Shown in pieces: positions 14,998 through 25,000 of a stretch of DNA of 64,000 nt. The notes beneath the pieces were generated by a model. The model was given only the letters and a program-made list of their open reading frames with translations, had not been told where the DNA came from and ran no database searches. Numbering within the stretch: position 1 is the stretch's first letter; each line of letters begins with the position of its first letter. Origin of the DNA: Apoderus coryli (taxonomy: Eukaryota > Arthropoda > Insecta > Coleoptera > Attelabidae); contig OU452210.1 of assembly GCA_911728435.2 (NCBI GenBank), positions 8,680,001 through 8,744,000 of the forward strand, in the 5' to 3' direction. Both the position numbers and the translations under genes were made by a program.

Positions 14998-16054
14998 CTC
15001 CGGCATAAAATACCGGCCGAACTTCTAATCATATTGAAGAACTATCGGCTCTATATTTCTGATATTTATGCGTATGCCGGGTTTACCGTTTCAGATTAAG
15101 AACTCAGTTTATTAAAAGATGTTTTGACAGATATTAATCCAGCAATGTATGTTGAACTACCTGCTGAAAATTAAAAAAAAAACTTTCTAAACAAGAGGTT
15201 TTCATGGGCGTCTGGAAAAAATTGTTCGGTTAGAATTTTGATTATATAATTGTTTTTCCCGAATTTAAATACTTCTGGAGTGTAACGTTTGAACTTCCCC
15301 AATCAAACATTTTTACTTTCATATATTATTTGATTTTGGAAAATTTGATTTTTTGAATCCTGAAAGTTCTTCTCAATAGATGAAAATAATGCAGACTAGG
15401 GCATCCGTTTGTTTTAGTTAGTAAGCAAGTCCAGGGCAAAAACTATGTTGATAAAATTAGGGAAATAAAATCCCAATGTCGTTGTAGAGTTGCAGCCCAA
15501 TAATTAATCCAGAAACAAACATGAAAATAAAATAAACATATACTTGATTCCAGCGATATTTATTTAATTAAAATACACTCCTGTCGCATATTTACAATGT
15601 GCTAATATTCACATTTAAAAATCTTCTTCTTGATTTGAGAGATATTTTTCTTATCAAATATATAGAATAACATTCCTGATAAAATATATTTTGGAATTTT
15701 TTGTTCAAACAAAAATTTCGTAATGTTTTATTGTATGACTCTAATAATATCTCTAGCAACTCACTATTTTTACCTCAATCTATCCCTGCCATTTTCTATA
15801 TCATTATATTTTATAAATGAACAGAGCCCTTCTGGCTCGATGCTTTTGCATTCATTAGCGTTCGTTCTTAGTTGAACATAAAATATTGCAGGAAAAAATA
15901 AGACGTAACACTGGGATGTTGATTTGTATTTTGGTAATTCCATTCAATATTTAAACAAAATGATTCCTGCTAAGATTGAGACACGCCACTGCTACCAGAA
16001 TAGAATCTGAGTTCGATGTTCACTCTCAGTCTGACACATCTATGTACTATTGCT

Positions 16055-16083
16055 ATTCTTCTTTTCAAATGCAAAATAGTGCA
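16055..16083. repeat. Dispersed 29-base repeat, copy 2
   Basis: Second copy of the sequence at 14969-14997, in the same orientation, differing at one base. No coding capacity or terminal structure is visible, so the family is not identified. Confidence 0.4.
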
Positions 16084-17041
16084 ATTGGATTAGATGATTC
16101 ACATAAAATATACTAACTAACCAAACCAACCATTTTATCTACGTATTTTTGACATAAATGGATAATAAGGTGAATAACGCTAACGGCCTGATGTAAATCG
16201 ACTCATTTAAAAACGAAAATGAAAATTAGACCACCCATTTCTCACTATTCCAATCGAAATAAAATAAAGCAGCTCTAAATGGTAAAAATAGTTGTCAATT
16301 GGGTGGGATTTTGAATGACATGCTCATGTAAGTTTACACTTTCTTCTTATGCCTTTTTGTAACATAGTATTAGATCTTAGATACAATCGGACACAAGCTA
16401 TAAAGCTTGTTATTTGTTTCTTTACATTTGTTTTGGTGATTGTTAACATGCATCGAAGCTGAAATTCGATAACAATAAAAACAAATTAGAACGAAAGTAT
16501 TTCTTATATGGACTTTTTTTCTTCTTTAAATACAATAACTACGGCGTTTATCTAAAAATATGATGAGCTTTTACTGGAAATACCTAATAAGCCTATAATA
16601 ACTTACTTAAGAATGATGTTGTCTTTAGATAATAATGTTATAAGAATACCAGAAAAACCTAATGTTACAGCGCGGCATTCAAGTCACACAGAAAAGGTGC
16701 GTATATCATGTCATCTTAGATAAAATATTAAGCCGCATCCAAATATTATAATTATCATGCCCTTAATGAAATATATTATTACATAATAATTTACTGGATA
16801 GGGACTTTTTTATTTAAATGTACCGATATTGTCTCATATTTAAAATTATTTTGACTGTAAAAGATTTAATATTCATAAACTTTTCGTACGTCGGAGAATT
16901 CATAACAATTTTTGTATTTATAATGCGTATCCCATCGGGTAAACATATACCATAAAAAAACATGGGGCAAACCGGCTAAAATATTTTTTAAAAGGTAGTA
17001 GATGTCGACTTGCTATTGTAACTGGAACGTTCTATATTTTA

Positions 17042-17253
17042 TTAGATTTTTTGTGATAAAGTCATAGCAAGAACATGCATTTGGCGTTTGATATCTTCAA
17101 AAGCAGAAACTATTACTATGGGTTGCTGAACAATAAATACAATTTCAAGAACACCAAACTGACATCCTTGAATTTTAAACAGACTTTTATGATGGCTTAT
17201 TTTTTTGCAAATGTCAACTGGCAAATGTGTCAAATTAGTTTTACCTATACATA
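17042..17253 (-). pseudogene. Coding-like minus-strand fragment cut by transposon
   Basis: The minus strand has about 70 uninterrupted codons ending in a stop at 17042. They include the stretches LPVDICKK, KIQGCQFG and FEDIKRQMH, which look compositionally coding compared with the AT-rich neighbourhood. The reading frame appears to run on upstream only because it enters the inverted repeat of the transposon inserted at 17254; without the insertion an in-frame stop follows about ten codons further up. A TAG|G acceptor-like site lies at the junction. I do not recognise the family. It could be the end of a host exon, a retrocopy, or the tail of an older transposon that served as the landing site. 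Confidence 0.25.
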
Positions 17254-17593
17254 CAGGGTGGTCCAACGAAAAGTTTGCACCTAGCTTTTCTCTTTTTTTT
17301 GTAGTCGAATGCGAAAATGCTCGGACACGTCGATTTTGCTTTTGAGGGGGACACATTTTAAACATATTTTTCGATCTGCGCCTTTAACCCCCTAGCGGGG
17401 GTGAGTAACAACCCTAAAATTTTAAATGGAAAGAGGGGTCTAATGACATATCATTTGAAAGGACACAAAATTGTCTTTCTAATGATACCCTATTTGTCGA
17501 ATTTTACTAAAACAGTTAATACGAAAACGACTTTAAAGACATTAAGCCGATAATTTTGGTATTAATGAGAAATACAAATAAGTTTTAATTATT
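17254..17593 (+). repeat. Left terminal inverted repeat
   Basis: This 340-base repeat pairs with 19001-19341. It contains a T-run with one base fewer than its partner, a GGGGGACACA motif and a CCCCCTAGCGGGGG palindrome-like block. No coding capacity is assigned; the open frame running into it from 17042 is incidental. Confidence 0.92.
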
Positions 17594-17697
17594 GCGAGTG
17601 AAAACACCTGCAATCGTTAGTACATTCCAATGTTTGTTAGTTTTAACATTGCTTTGTAAAAAAAGTAAACAAGCTGTTAAATTGATTTATTAAAACG

Positions 17698-18810
17698 TTA
17701 CATTAACAAATGTTGAAAATGTGACCCATTTGATTCCATACAATAATACAGATTTTGTTCAAATCTATCTCTAACATTTTGTAGCATATCAGGTGTTATG
17801 TTTCTGCACTCTTCTGTAATGCGTTGGCGAAGATCTTCTATGGACTCGGGCTTCGTGGCAAAACATTTATTTTTTAAGTGCCCCCAAAGAAAAAAGTCTA
17901 AAGGCGATAAATCCGGTGACCTGGCAGGCCATTCAATTGGGCCCCTCCTTCCAATCCACCGTCCAGGGAACCGGTCATCTAAGAACTGTCTTACAGGAGC
18001 CACATAGTGCGGAGGTGCTCCATCTTGCTGGAAATAAAGCCGATCAGCAGTATGATTTTGGTCATCTTCTATTATTTGTGTTATTAAAGGATCAATTGTG
18101 TCTTCAAGCATGTTTAGGTACACTTCACCAGTTAAATTTCCAGGAATAAAAAGTGGTCCTATAATATGATTTCCTAATATGCCACACCAGACGTTTATTT
18201 TTTGAGGATACTGGGTATGAACCTCACGGAATAAATGTGGGTTACTGTCATCCCAGTAACGGCAATTGTGCCTATTTACAGCTCCATTCAAATAAAATGT
18301 GCATTCGTCGGAAAAACAAATGTTAAATAATAATTGCGGATCTTCAATTAAACGCTGGCTCATTGCTTCACAAAATTGCAGCCTTCTATCAGGATCATCC
18401 TCATTTAGTTCCTGTACTAATTTGATTTTGTACGGATGAAATTTGTACGCTTTTAAAATTCGTATTATGGACGAACGGGAGACACCTGAGGCTTCAGCTA
18501 GTTGACGGGTACTTTGACTATGATCCATTTCAACATGCCCTAAAACAGCGACTTCCACAGCTTCATTTCTGATCGGTTTCTGCGGCTGGTGTTTTACATT
18601 ACAGACAGATCCGGTATCTACAAACTTTTTAACTAACTTGCCAACGTACACATCATTCACATTTTTATCGGGATGTCTCTCATTAAATAAGCGAGCCGTA
18701 AGTCTAGCACTACTATTATTTTGAAAATAAAGTTTAACAATTTCAACTCGTTCTAGAATGGAATAAATCATTTTGTACGGTAAAAGTAAAATAACTTGAG
18801 AAGCAACCAA
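17698..18810 (-). CDS. DDE transposase of the Tc1/mariner superfamily
   Basis: An uninterrupted 370-codon frame. Met14 (codon at 18769-18771), just before ILERVEIV, is a plausible alternative start because the preceding 13 residues look non-conserved. Residues about 18-50 (ERVEIVKLYF, ARLFNERHPDKN) match the helix-turn-helix type seen in arthropod transposases under the Pfam name DUF4817. A second HTH-like stretch, RQLAEASGVSRSSIIRILK, lies at 102-120. The catalytic acidic residues are visible as D168 (CFSDEC), D263 (QQDGAPPH) and D305 (SPDLSPLDFFLWG). By my count the last spacing is 41 residues, i.e. DD41D. The enzyme would cut and paste the element by binding its inverted repeats. No frameshift or stop is present, so it is potentially active. 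Confidence 0.93.
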   Translation of the reverse strand: MVASQVILLLPYKMIYSILERVEIVKLYFQNNSSARLTARLFNERHPDKNVNDVYVGKLVKKFVDTGSVCNVKHQPQKPIRNEAVEVAVLGHVEMDHSQSTRQLAEASGVSRSSIIRILKAYKFHPYKIKLVQELNEDDPDRRLQFCEAMSQRLIEDPQLLFNICFSDECTFYLNGAVNRHNCRYWDDSNPHLFREVHTQYPQKINVWCGILGNHIIGPLFIPGNLTGEVYLNMLEDTIDPLITQIIEDDQNHTADRLYFQQDGAPPHYVAPVRQFLDDRFPGRWIGRRGPIEWPARSPDLSPLDFFLWGHLKNKCFATKPESIEDLRQRITEECRNITPDMLQNVRDRFEQNLYYCMESNGSHFQHLLM

Positions 18811-19000
18811 ACTGAATCAATGAAAAGACTAAAATAAACGGTGTAAATTCTTTTCCTACACGTATCTGCAGTTTTTATTTCAACAAAAAACGCAAACGAT
18901 TAGTGAGGAATTTAGTTCTGATAAATAAGATAGTGTTTTTGAAATCCCGTTTTTCTTCAAAGTAAATAATTTAGAAATGATTGTAGTTGTTTTCAGTCGT

Positions 19001-19341
19001 AATAATTAAAACTTATTTGTATTTCTCATTAATACCAAAATTATCGGCTTAATGTCTTTAAAGTCGTTTTCGTATTAACTGTTTTAGTAAAATTCGACAA
19101 ATAGGGTATCATTAGAAAGACAATTTTGTGTCCTTTCAAATGATATGTCATTAGACCCCTCTTTCCATTTAAAATTTTAGGGTTGTTACTCACCCCCGCT
19201 AGGGGGTTAAAGGCGCAGATCGAAAAATATGTTTAAAATGTGTCCCCCTCAAAAGCAAAATCGACGTGTCCGAGCATTTTCGCATTCGACTACAAAAAAA
19301 AAGAGAAAAGCTAGGTGCAAACTTTTCGTTGGACCACCCTG
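19001..19341 (-). repeat. Right terminal inverted repeat
   Basis: This 341-base reverse complement of the left repeat ends GGACCACCCTG immediately before the TA at 19342-19343. The transposase gene starts about 190 bases inside it, so this repeat probably also carries the promoter. Confidence 0.92.
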
Positions 19342-19386
19342 TATAATAACCTTACCTAGTCGTGTATTTCACATTTCATATTTCTA

Positions 19387-19465
19387 AATACGACACAGTT
19401 AAGAATGATACACTTTTATATTTCCTATCCATATAAAAGTGTATCATTCTTGACTATGTCGTACT
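19387..19465. ncRNA. 35-bp hairpin, miRNA-precursor-like or foldback repeat
   Basis: Arms 19387-19421 and 19431-19465 are reverse complements with three imperfect pairs (one of them a G-T wobble) around a nine-base loop, TTCCTATCC. Length, stem and loop size are in the range of an animal miRNA precursor, and mismatches are few. An equally good explanation is a snap-back repeat or a tiny foldback transposon, since it lies 45 bases from the transposon at 17254-19341. No sequence match to a known miRNA is claimed. Confidence 0.4.
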
Positions 19466-19673
19466 TGATGGAGAAGAGACAACTCGAATTTGATTTGAAG
19501 TCTAGTCTATCTGAAAACCTGTCAATTTCTGCAAAAATAATTAACTTCCTTGCCAATTAATCTAGCAAATTATCGATGTAATGAAATTTGATGTTCGACA
19601 ATAATTCATATCAAATAATGGACCTACATAGATAATAATAATAAAGGACTTTATTAAGGGCGAGTTTCAGTTC

Positions 19674-19700
19674 AGTGTCAGATGCCACTGCCTGTTCAGG
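19674..19700. repeat. Dispersed 27-base repeat, copy 1
   Basis: AGTGTCAGATGCCACTG followed by CCTGTTCAGG; the same sequence with three differences occurs at 48188-48214 in the same orientation. It is richer in GC than its surroundings and is probably a fragment of an interspersed repeat I cannot name. Confidence 0.4.
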
Positions 19701-21387
19701 TAACCCATAAGATAACAGTCTAGACTGAAAAATATTTAAGTAAATCGATTCTCCCTATATGATTACACTTATTTTTAAGCTAATGACAATGCATCACACA
19801 ATGACATTTCGTGCAGTTATTTGATTTGTTTCCAACCCGGAAGATGTCCCAATACTCTTAATCGATAGAATTAAATATATTTCACGCTATCTAAAATTCA
19901 AACCCAAATACTATTTATAGTGTTCTAAAATACAAATTTAATTAATTTGCAAATGATTTCAACAAGTAATTTATATTATAAGGTAGTATTTAAACTTATT
20001 ATTAAGTATTTTGAATGTGACGACGTTATTTTTGTTTAATGTGTTTAATTTTCCTTAAAATATATAGAAATTAAGAAAGTAATTTAGATAGATAGAATCT
20101 AGAGATAGAATTTAGAGAACCCGGCAAAACAACTACTAAGCAATTCGAAAATTTTTATTATTTTTTTTAAATATGTCTGATTCTCACATCGTCCACCTAG
20201 CGCAACACTTTAATGCATGGATTCTAGATAGTTTTTAATCTAAATTTACATAGAGACCATAGGAGTACCAGTATTTTAAACATGTATAGTCTAGTTTATT
20301 AAAATATTGCTTTATATTCCTAAAAATATGGGGCGTTTTAATCGTGCTGTTGATTGATTGTATAATAAAAATGAACGAAATTTAATGAGAAAACTATTAA
20401 GAAATTATAGGGTAGTTTTTTCGAAAAGCTGTGAATGTTATCTCAATTATTTATGCTTAAAAACCAGACAACATAACACGGTTGGGTATCTGTTCTACAT
20501 GAAATAATTTATAGCCACGAAAAAAGCAAGTTTATTTCCTATGATAGCTCTATTTATATTTTATGGTGTAAAATTAAGTGTGTAGAAGAACAAGGAGAAG
20601 TAAAAAATTACCCTTAAATGTTTTTCCTTTGGTTTACCATAAGTGTTTAAACTAGAAAACAACACGTGCTTATTCACTCGGCGGTATTGAAATTCACATT
20701 TAGAAAAGAGGTGTTTAGTGGCAATTGATTTATTAAACATATACATCTTTCTGTTTCCTATTAGCAGAAACTAAAAACATGTAATAGTCGACTAAGAACT
20801 AAAAGTACAACAGTAATTTATTTCAATCTGGTTTAAAAGGTTAACTTCTCGTTATCCAGAAAACAATTATTCTTCTATTTCGGCTAATATTTCCTCATTG
20901 AAAATAAATATACAGTGTGTACCAAAAAAATGTTTCAAATTTGATATATTGTTAACCCTTTAGAGCTCAAAGCGTGCTCCATCTGGATGCCTAAAAATTG
21001 TAACAGTCTCCTACAACTTGTCCTCAAAGGGTTGAATTTAATAGAGAAAAAATTGAATTCATCGATAGAATTTTATAAGATTTATTATATTCATTAATTT
21101 TCATAAATTGACAGATAGCTTGACCATATCTATATTACAACACCCATATTATCAAGGAACATATATTAAAATACAATATTGTTCAGCAATTTTAGAAAAA
21201 TGTTCTAAAAAATAAACAGTCAAAAATCGTATTTTCCAAAATAATAGGTAATAAAAATTAAACTTTTCGGGGATGTCAAACAGGAACATCTATAACTTAG
21301 CCTTGCAAAAAGAAAAGCAAAACCAAGTGAAACAAAAAACATAATAGAAAATAATTTCACTACTCCAAAATCCATCAATTAAAATTG

Positions 21388-21416
21388 AAGGTCAGGTTTA
21401 AAAAATACCTGACCTT
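21388..21416. repeat. Small perfect hairpin
   Basis: AAGGTCAGGT and ACCTGACCTT are perfect reverse complements separated by nine bases. There is no T-run or coding context to suggest a function. Confidence 0.4.
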
Positions 21417-21861
21417 TAATAGAAGGGTTCCAAATAAAGACGTACGAGGGTGAAGTATTGTTAACTTATGAGATTGAGAAGATGACGAATCCGGCATCTC
21501 CAAAACAAAATTCCCTATCGTTGGAAACGGTGATTCTACATACTCAACTAATTAAGTGTATCAAAAGTAAGCAATATAATATAGCTAGACTTTCTCAAAC
21601 CAAAAATAATTCAACAACAAGAATTTTGTACTATATGTGAACTATATAATTTTAAGCATTTTACGCCTCGTGATAAAACTAATTACTTGGACAAACACCC
21701 TCAAGTTCAAAATATGAATTTTATTATATTTTAGACAGAAACTTCCAAAGGCTTCTAGATTTTATTAAAGGGTGAGCAAATTTGAGTAAATTGGCTGTCA
21801 AATGATGAAATGTAGAGAATTGAGCTATCATCCTTTGAAATTTATTTAGTAAAAAGTTGGG

Positions 21862-22080
21862 AAATTTCTTTAGTGATGGGGCCCATTTTCAACTAGGCGG
21901 TTATGTAAGCAAAGAAAATTTTCGCATATGAGGCTCACAAAATAGTCCTCGAAAAAACCATTGCATCCAAAGAAAGTGACCGGATGGTGCGGTTTGTGGT
22001 TAGGCGGCATCATCGGCCCCTATTTTTTCGAAAATGAGCAAGGAAACGCCGTCACCGTGAATTCTCTGCGCCACTTATAA
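21862..22080 (+). pseudogene. Tc-type transposase remnant
   Basis: Two plus-strand frames give consecutive parts of a Tc1/Tc3-like DDE transposase. The first reads FFSDGAHFQLGGYVSKENFRI, with the catalytic D of the FSD motif, then a TGA where the family has Trp. After a frameshift the second reads EKPLHPKKVT, WCGLWLGGIIGPYFFENEQ and GNAVTVNSL. The region corresponds to the segment around the first catalytic Asp; the second Asp and the final acidic residue were not found downstream. The reading is broken by at least one stop and one or more frameshifts, so it is dead. It is a different family from the complete element at 17254-19341. Element ends were not located; a CCCTGTA near 22530 is one candidate. 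Confidence 0.75.
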
Positions 22081-25000
22081 CTTCAAATTTTAAAGCAGAA
22101 TAAAATAATATACTTCAACAGAGACGCGTTTCTGGCGTCCAAAAATAACGCCAAAGTCAGAGATACTAATATTATCAATGCCTCTTACGTACTTATACTC
22201 ATTAATCAAAGATCATACAAAGTGTGAAGTATAAACATATCGTGTACAGTTTATTAAGTGAAAACAAAAATACAAAACATTTCACCAGGTTACGCATATG
22301 AAACTAGATGTTTAGCATGTAAATTAAAATTTGATATTGAACTCATAAATTGTGGTAGGTATATTTGTTTAAGAATACATTTCATTTCAACTTTGAGCAA
22401 AGAGATTTGCAGGCTCGAACATCGTATAAGTTCTCAAGTTTTCAACTATCTACGTACGATAATTCCCGATTCAGACATTCCTTTTTGAAGATATTTTTCA
22501 GCAAGCCTTGTTTTTTCAACTTATAAACCCTGTATAATATGTTGATAGGTTTGCCATTTGTTATGTAGTCAGGTTTGTAAATAAAAATTGGCATACACTT
22601 CAAGGTTAACAAATTATATATAGATTTATTACAAAATTACTTGTAACAAAGCTTATATATATATATATGAAATTTACTGATCCTTATGTTTATTAATAAA
22701 GGGAAGCAATACAGGGTAGACCGGAAATCCTACACGCATTAATTATTTGCAGCGTATGTTAGTTACCTTCGTTTTTTGAGCTAAAATAGTTGTTAAAGGA
22801 ACTATAGAATTAGAAATTACAGGTTTTTTGTGAATTTCTCCAACACTCCTCTACTTTCGGTTTTCGACGTCACTGTGAACAAGGTGATCCCTCTTAGTTG
22901 AATTATTGAATGCATGCTGGAAAAAAAATTAAGTCCAGTTATGAAGTAATCGCTGAAACCGAGGCCTATTCTTTAATTTATTAAGATGTAATCCAAATAA
23001 ATAAATATAAGAGTTGAAGTCGTTATCGAAAAGTATCATGAAAAACCTCTCTAAGAATTTAGTTGAAAAGGCTATCTTTACAGGTATATAAATGTAGATC
23101 AAGCAGCACTAATGACAAGTCTCAGTACATACAGATATGTCATAAATTTTAACCTTCAGGAGCTATTACACTGTCAGCAAGCGCATTACTATCGGTTTGA
23201 CAACAAGCGGTTTAAATATTTGATGTTACGTTTAATGTAGTTTAGTTCTAAAGTAATTTACCATTATATTCAATTAAATAAGTTGATATTTGGCAATTAT
23301 CTCTAAAAATGCATGAATATATTCAACAGATAATATCAAAACAAAATATTACACTGTTGAAAATATTAAATTCCAGTAATATCTTCAGCGAACCGTTTCT
23401 TAAATTAATCGCTTAATTTCTTAGTTGTATGTTTCCATATTTGTAATATGCAATGTGCATTTATTTAAAAAAAATGTGAAAAATATGTAAATTCTTCAAG
23501 TGGGGTATATTTATGAAAATAAGCGATTTGTTTGTTATTTTTTATTCCTCATACCACGAGGTGTGAACAAAGCAAAGTCGGTAGCAAATTTAATACGTCA
23601 TATTTATTATGCCTCAAACAATTAACACTTTTACCACTTAAAAAGCTTTCATATACAAAGAAGAATGCTTCATTACAACAACAAGAAAAAAGTACCCTAG
23701 TCTTTCATGAGTTGATAATAGTAAACATATGGATCTTCTGTGACCTGCCGAAAAGAAGAGCAAATAGAGAAAAAAATACACATAAATTTGATTCTTTATG
23801 ATATACAGAGACTAATATTACCTATAGCTTCCTCATTTTTTATAAAACGAAAAACTTTAAATCTGGATGAAATTAAAATTAATGTGTTGAAAATAATTTA
23901 ATAATATTTCATCACTGGTATGTATTGGTCTTATTAAATTCAGTGGGAAGAATTTTTTTCTAATAGTTTTCCTCTGTCAGTCAACGCACTTTTTATTTAG
24001 ATAAAATTATTTATTTACAATTTTAACATCATTTATTTAACGTATACTCGTAGCAGCCAAAATGTGTTTTGCTCTTAAAAATCTAAATAAGGAAACTGTT
24101 TTCATACTTTTTATTGTTGGAATGTCTTTTCTAGAAATATTCCATAGTGGTATTTTATTATTTGTAATAATTATAATTACCATTTTTACATGCTTCTATA
24201 CTATGTGAGCAAAAGCTTGTGGCATTATATTTTATTAGGCGGTCATTACTTTTGAAGCTTAATAACCGCTATTTAATACAAAAATATCGCTTGTTAAGTT
24301 TACTGTTATTAAGTTGAACTTTATTCTTACATATTAACATTAAACTTACAATAATTCTTCGTATTTATATAACGAAGTTACGTAGTTGCCCCAATTTTTC
24401 ATACTTCCATTATAATAATATTAATAATACATGCATTATAACATATTAATTTCACATAAAATTTTTAAGTGAAAAAAAAAACACAAACGCTCGTAAACAT
24501 TAAAATGCACACATTCAATAAAAATAATTGTAGATTGTGATTAATGATATACTATATTTTACGCCTTGTCATAATGAATCTTTTCAGAACAATAACACAT
24601 CGTTTGTCAATCTTATTATTTTCATACTTTAAAGTTAGGACAACTTTACAACCTTTTTTTTAACTTTACACATATCGACCGTAAAAAATATTTCGCACTT
24701 AAATTAATGTTATTAATTTTGATGTGTCTGTGTTACCGTATTTATGTCGAACAAGCCTTTGCCGCTGCCAGTCTTGTAGCCTCATCCGACTAAATATTTC
24801 TAGAAGGAATTAGAAGTTTAGACAGTTTCATCATCATCAACAACAGTAGTTAAATTTATAGAAACAATTCTTCTCGAGAAACACTGCGTCCAATTTACAC
24901 GAGTTAACGTTCTGCTGATCATTTGCGTAAACTCAAAATTGTTTTAAGTTTGTGCTTATGACAAGAATTTTGTTTTTTCATTAATTAAAAAAGACAACAA

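Larger units (their letters stand above)
12176..16985. other. Gene-free stretch with minor repeats
   Basis: No gene was recognised. A tRNA T-arm-like segment (GGTTCGAACC) lies at about 13974 on its own. A 29-base sequence at 14969-14997 recurs with one difference at 16055-16083. An imperfect hairpin lies around 13848-13898 (AAGATG / CATCTT inside ATTGAC / GTCAAT). The minus-strand open frame at 12724-12915 is AT-rich and without motif. Confidence 0.5.
17254..19341 (-). mobile_element. Complete Tc1/mariner-type transposon, long TIRs
   Basis: The element begins CAGGGTGGTCC and ends GGACCACCCTG. It is flanked on both sides by TA (17252-17253 and 19342-19343), the target duplication of the IS630-Tc1-mariner superfamily. 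The terminal inverted repeats are very long (17254-17593 and 19001-19341) and appear identical by eye apart from one base in a T-run; weaker similarity continues inward for about a dozen bases. The only gene between them is an intact transposase on the minus strand. Intact coding, paired TA and matching repeats all suggest a recent insertion. Most Tc1/mariner elements have TIRs of tens of bases, so this architecture is notable. Confidence 0.93.
19466..21861. other. Gene-free stretch with minor hairpins
   Basis: No gene was recognised. A 27-base segment at 19674-19700 recurs at 48188-48214. A TACAGTGTGTACC motif near 20914 resembles a DNA-transposon terminus but no partner was found. An inverted AACCCTTT/AAAGGGTT pair lies near 20955 and 21025. 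A 10-bp hairpin lies at 21388-21416. The open frame at 20561-20746 (minus) has no motif. Confidence 0.45.

Noticed and set aside
17798..18149. Plus-strand open frames within the transposase region
   Set aside because: They are antisense to the conserved minus-strand transposase and show no motif of their own.
22258..22488. Plus-strand 76-codon frame as a candidate upstream FGF exon or transposase end
   Set aside because: It lacks the G-x-x-L / G-x-V-x-G-T pattern of a first FGF core exon and any transposase motif.
22710..22740. Isolated TA-CAGGGT transposon-like terminus, also at 51902 and 62091
   Set aside because: No matching inverted partner was found within a few kilobases, so no element could be delimited.
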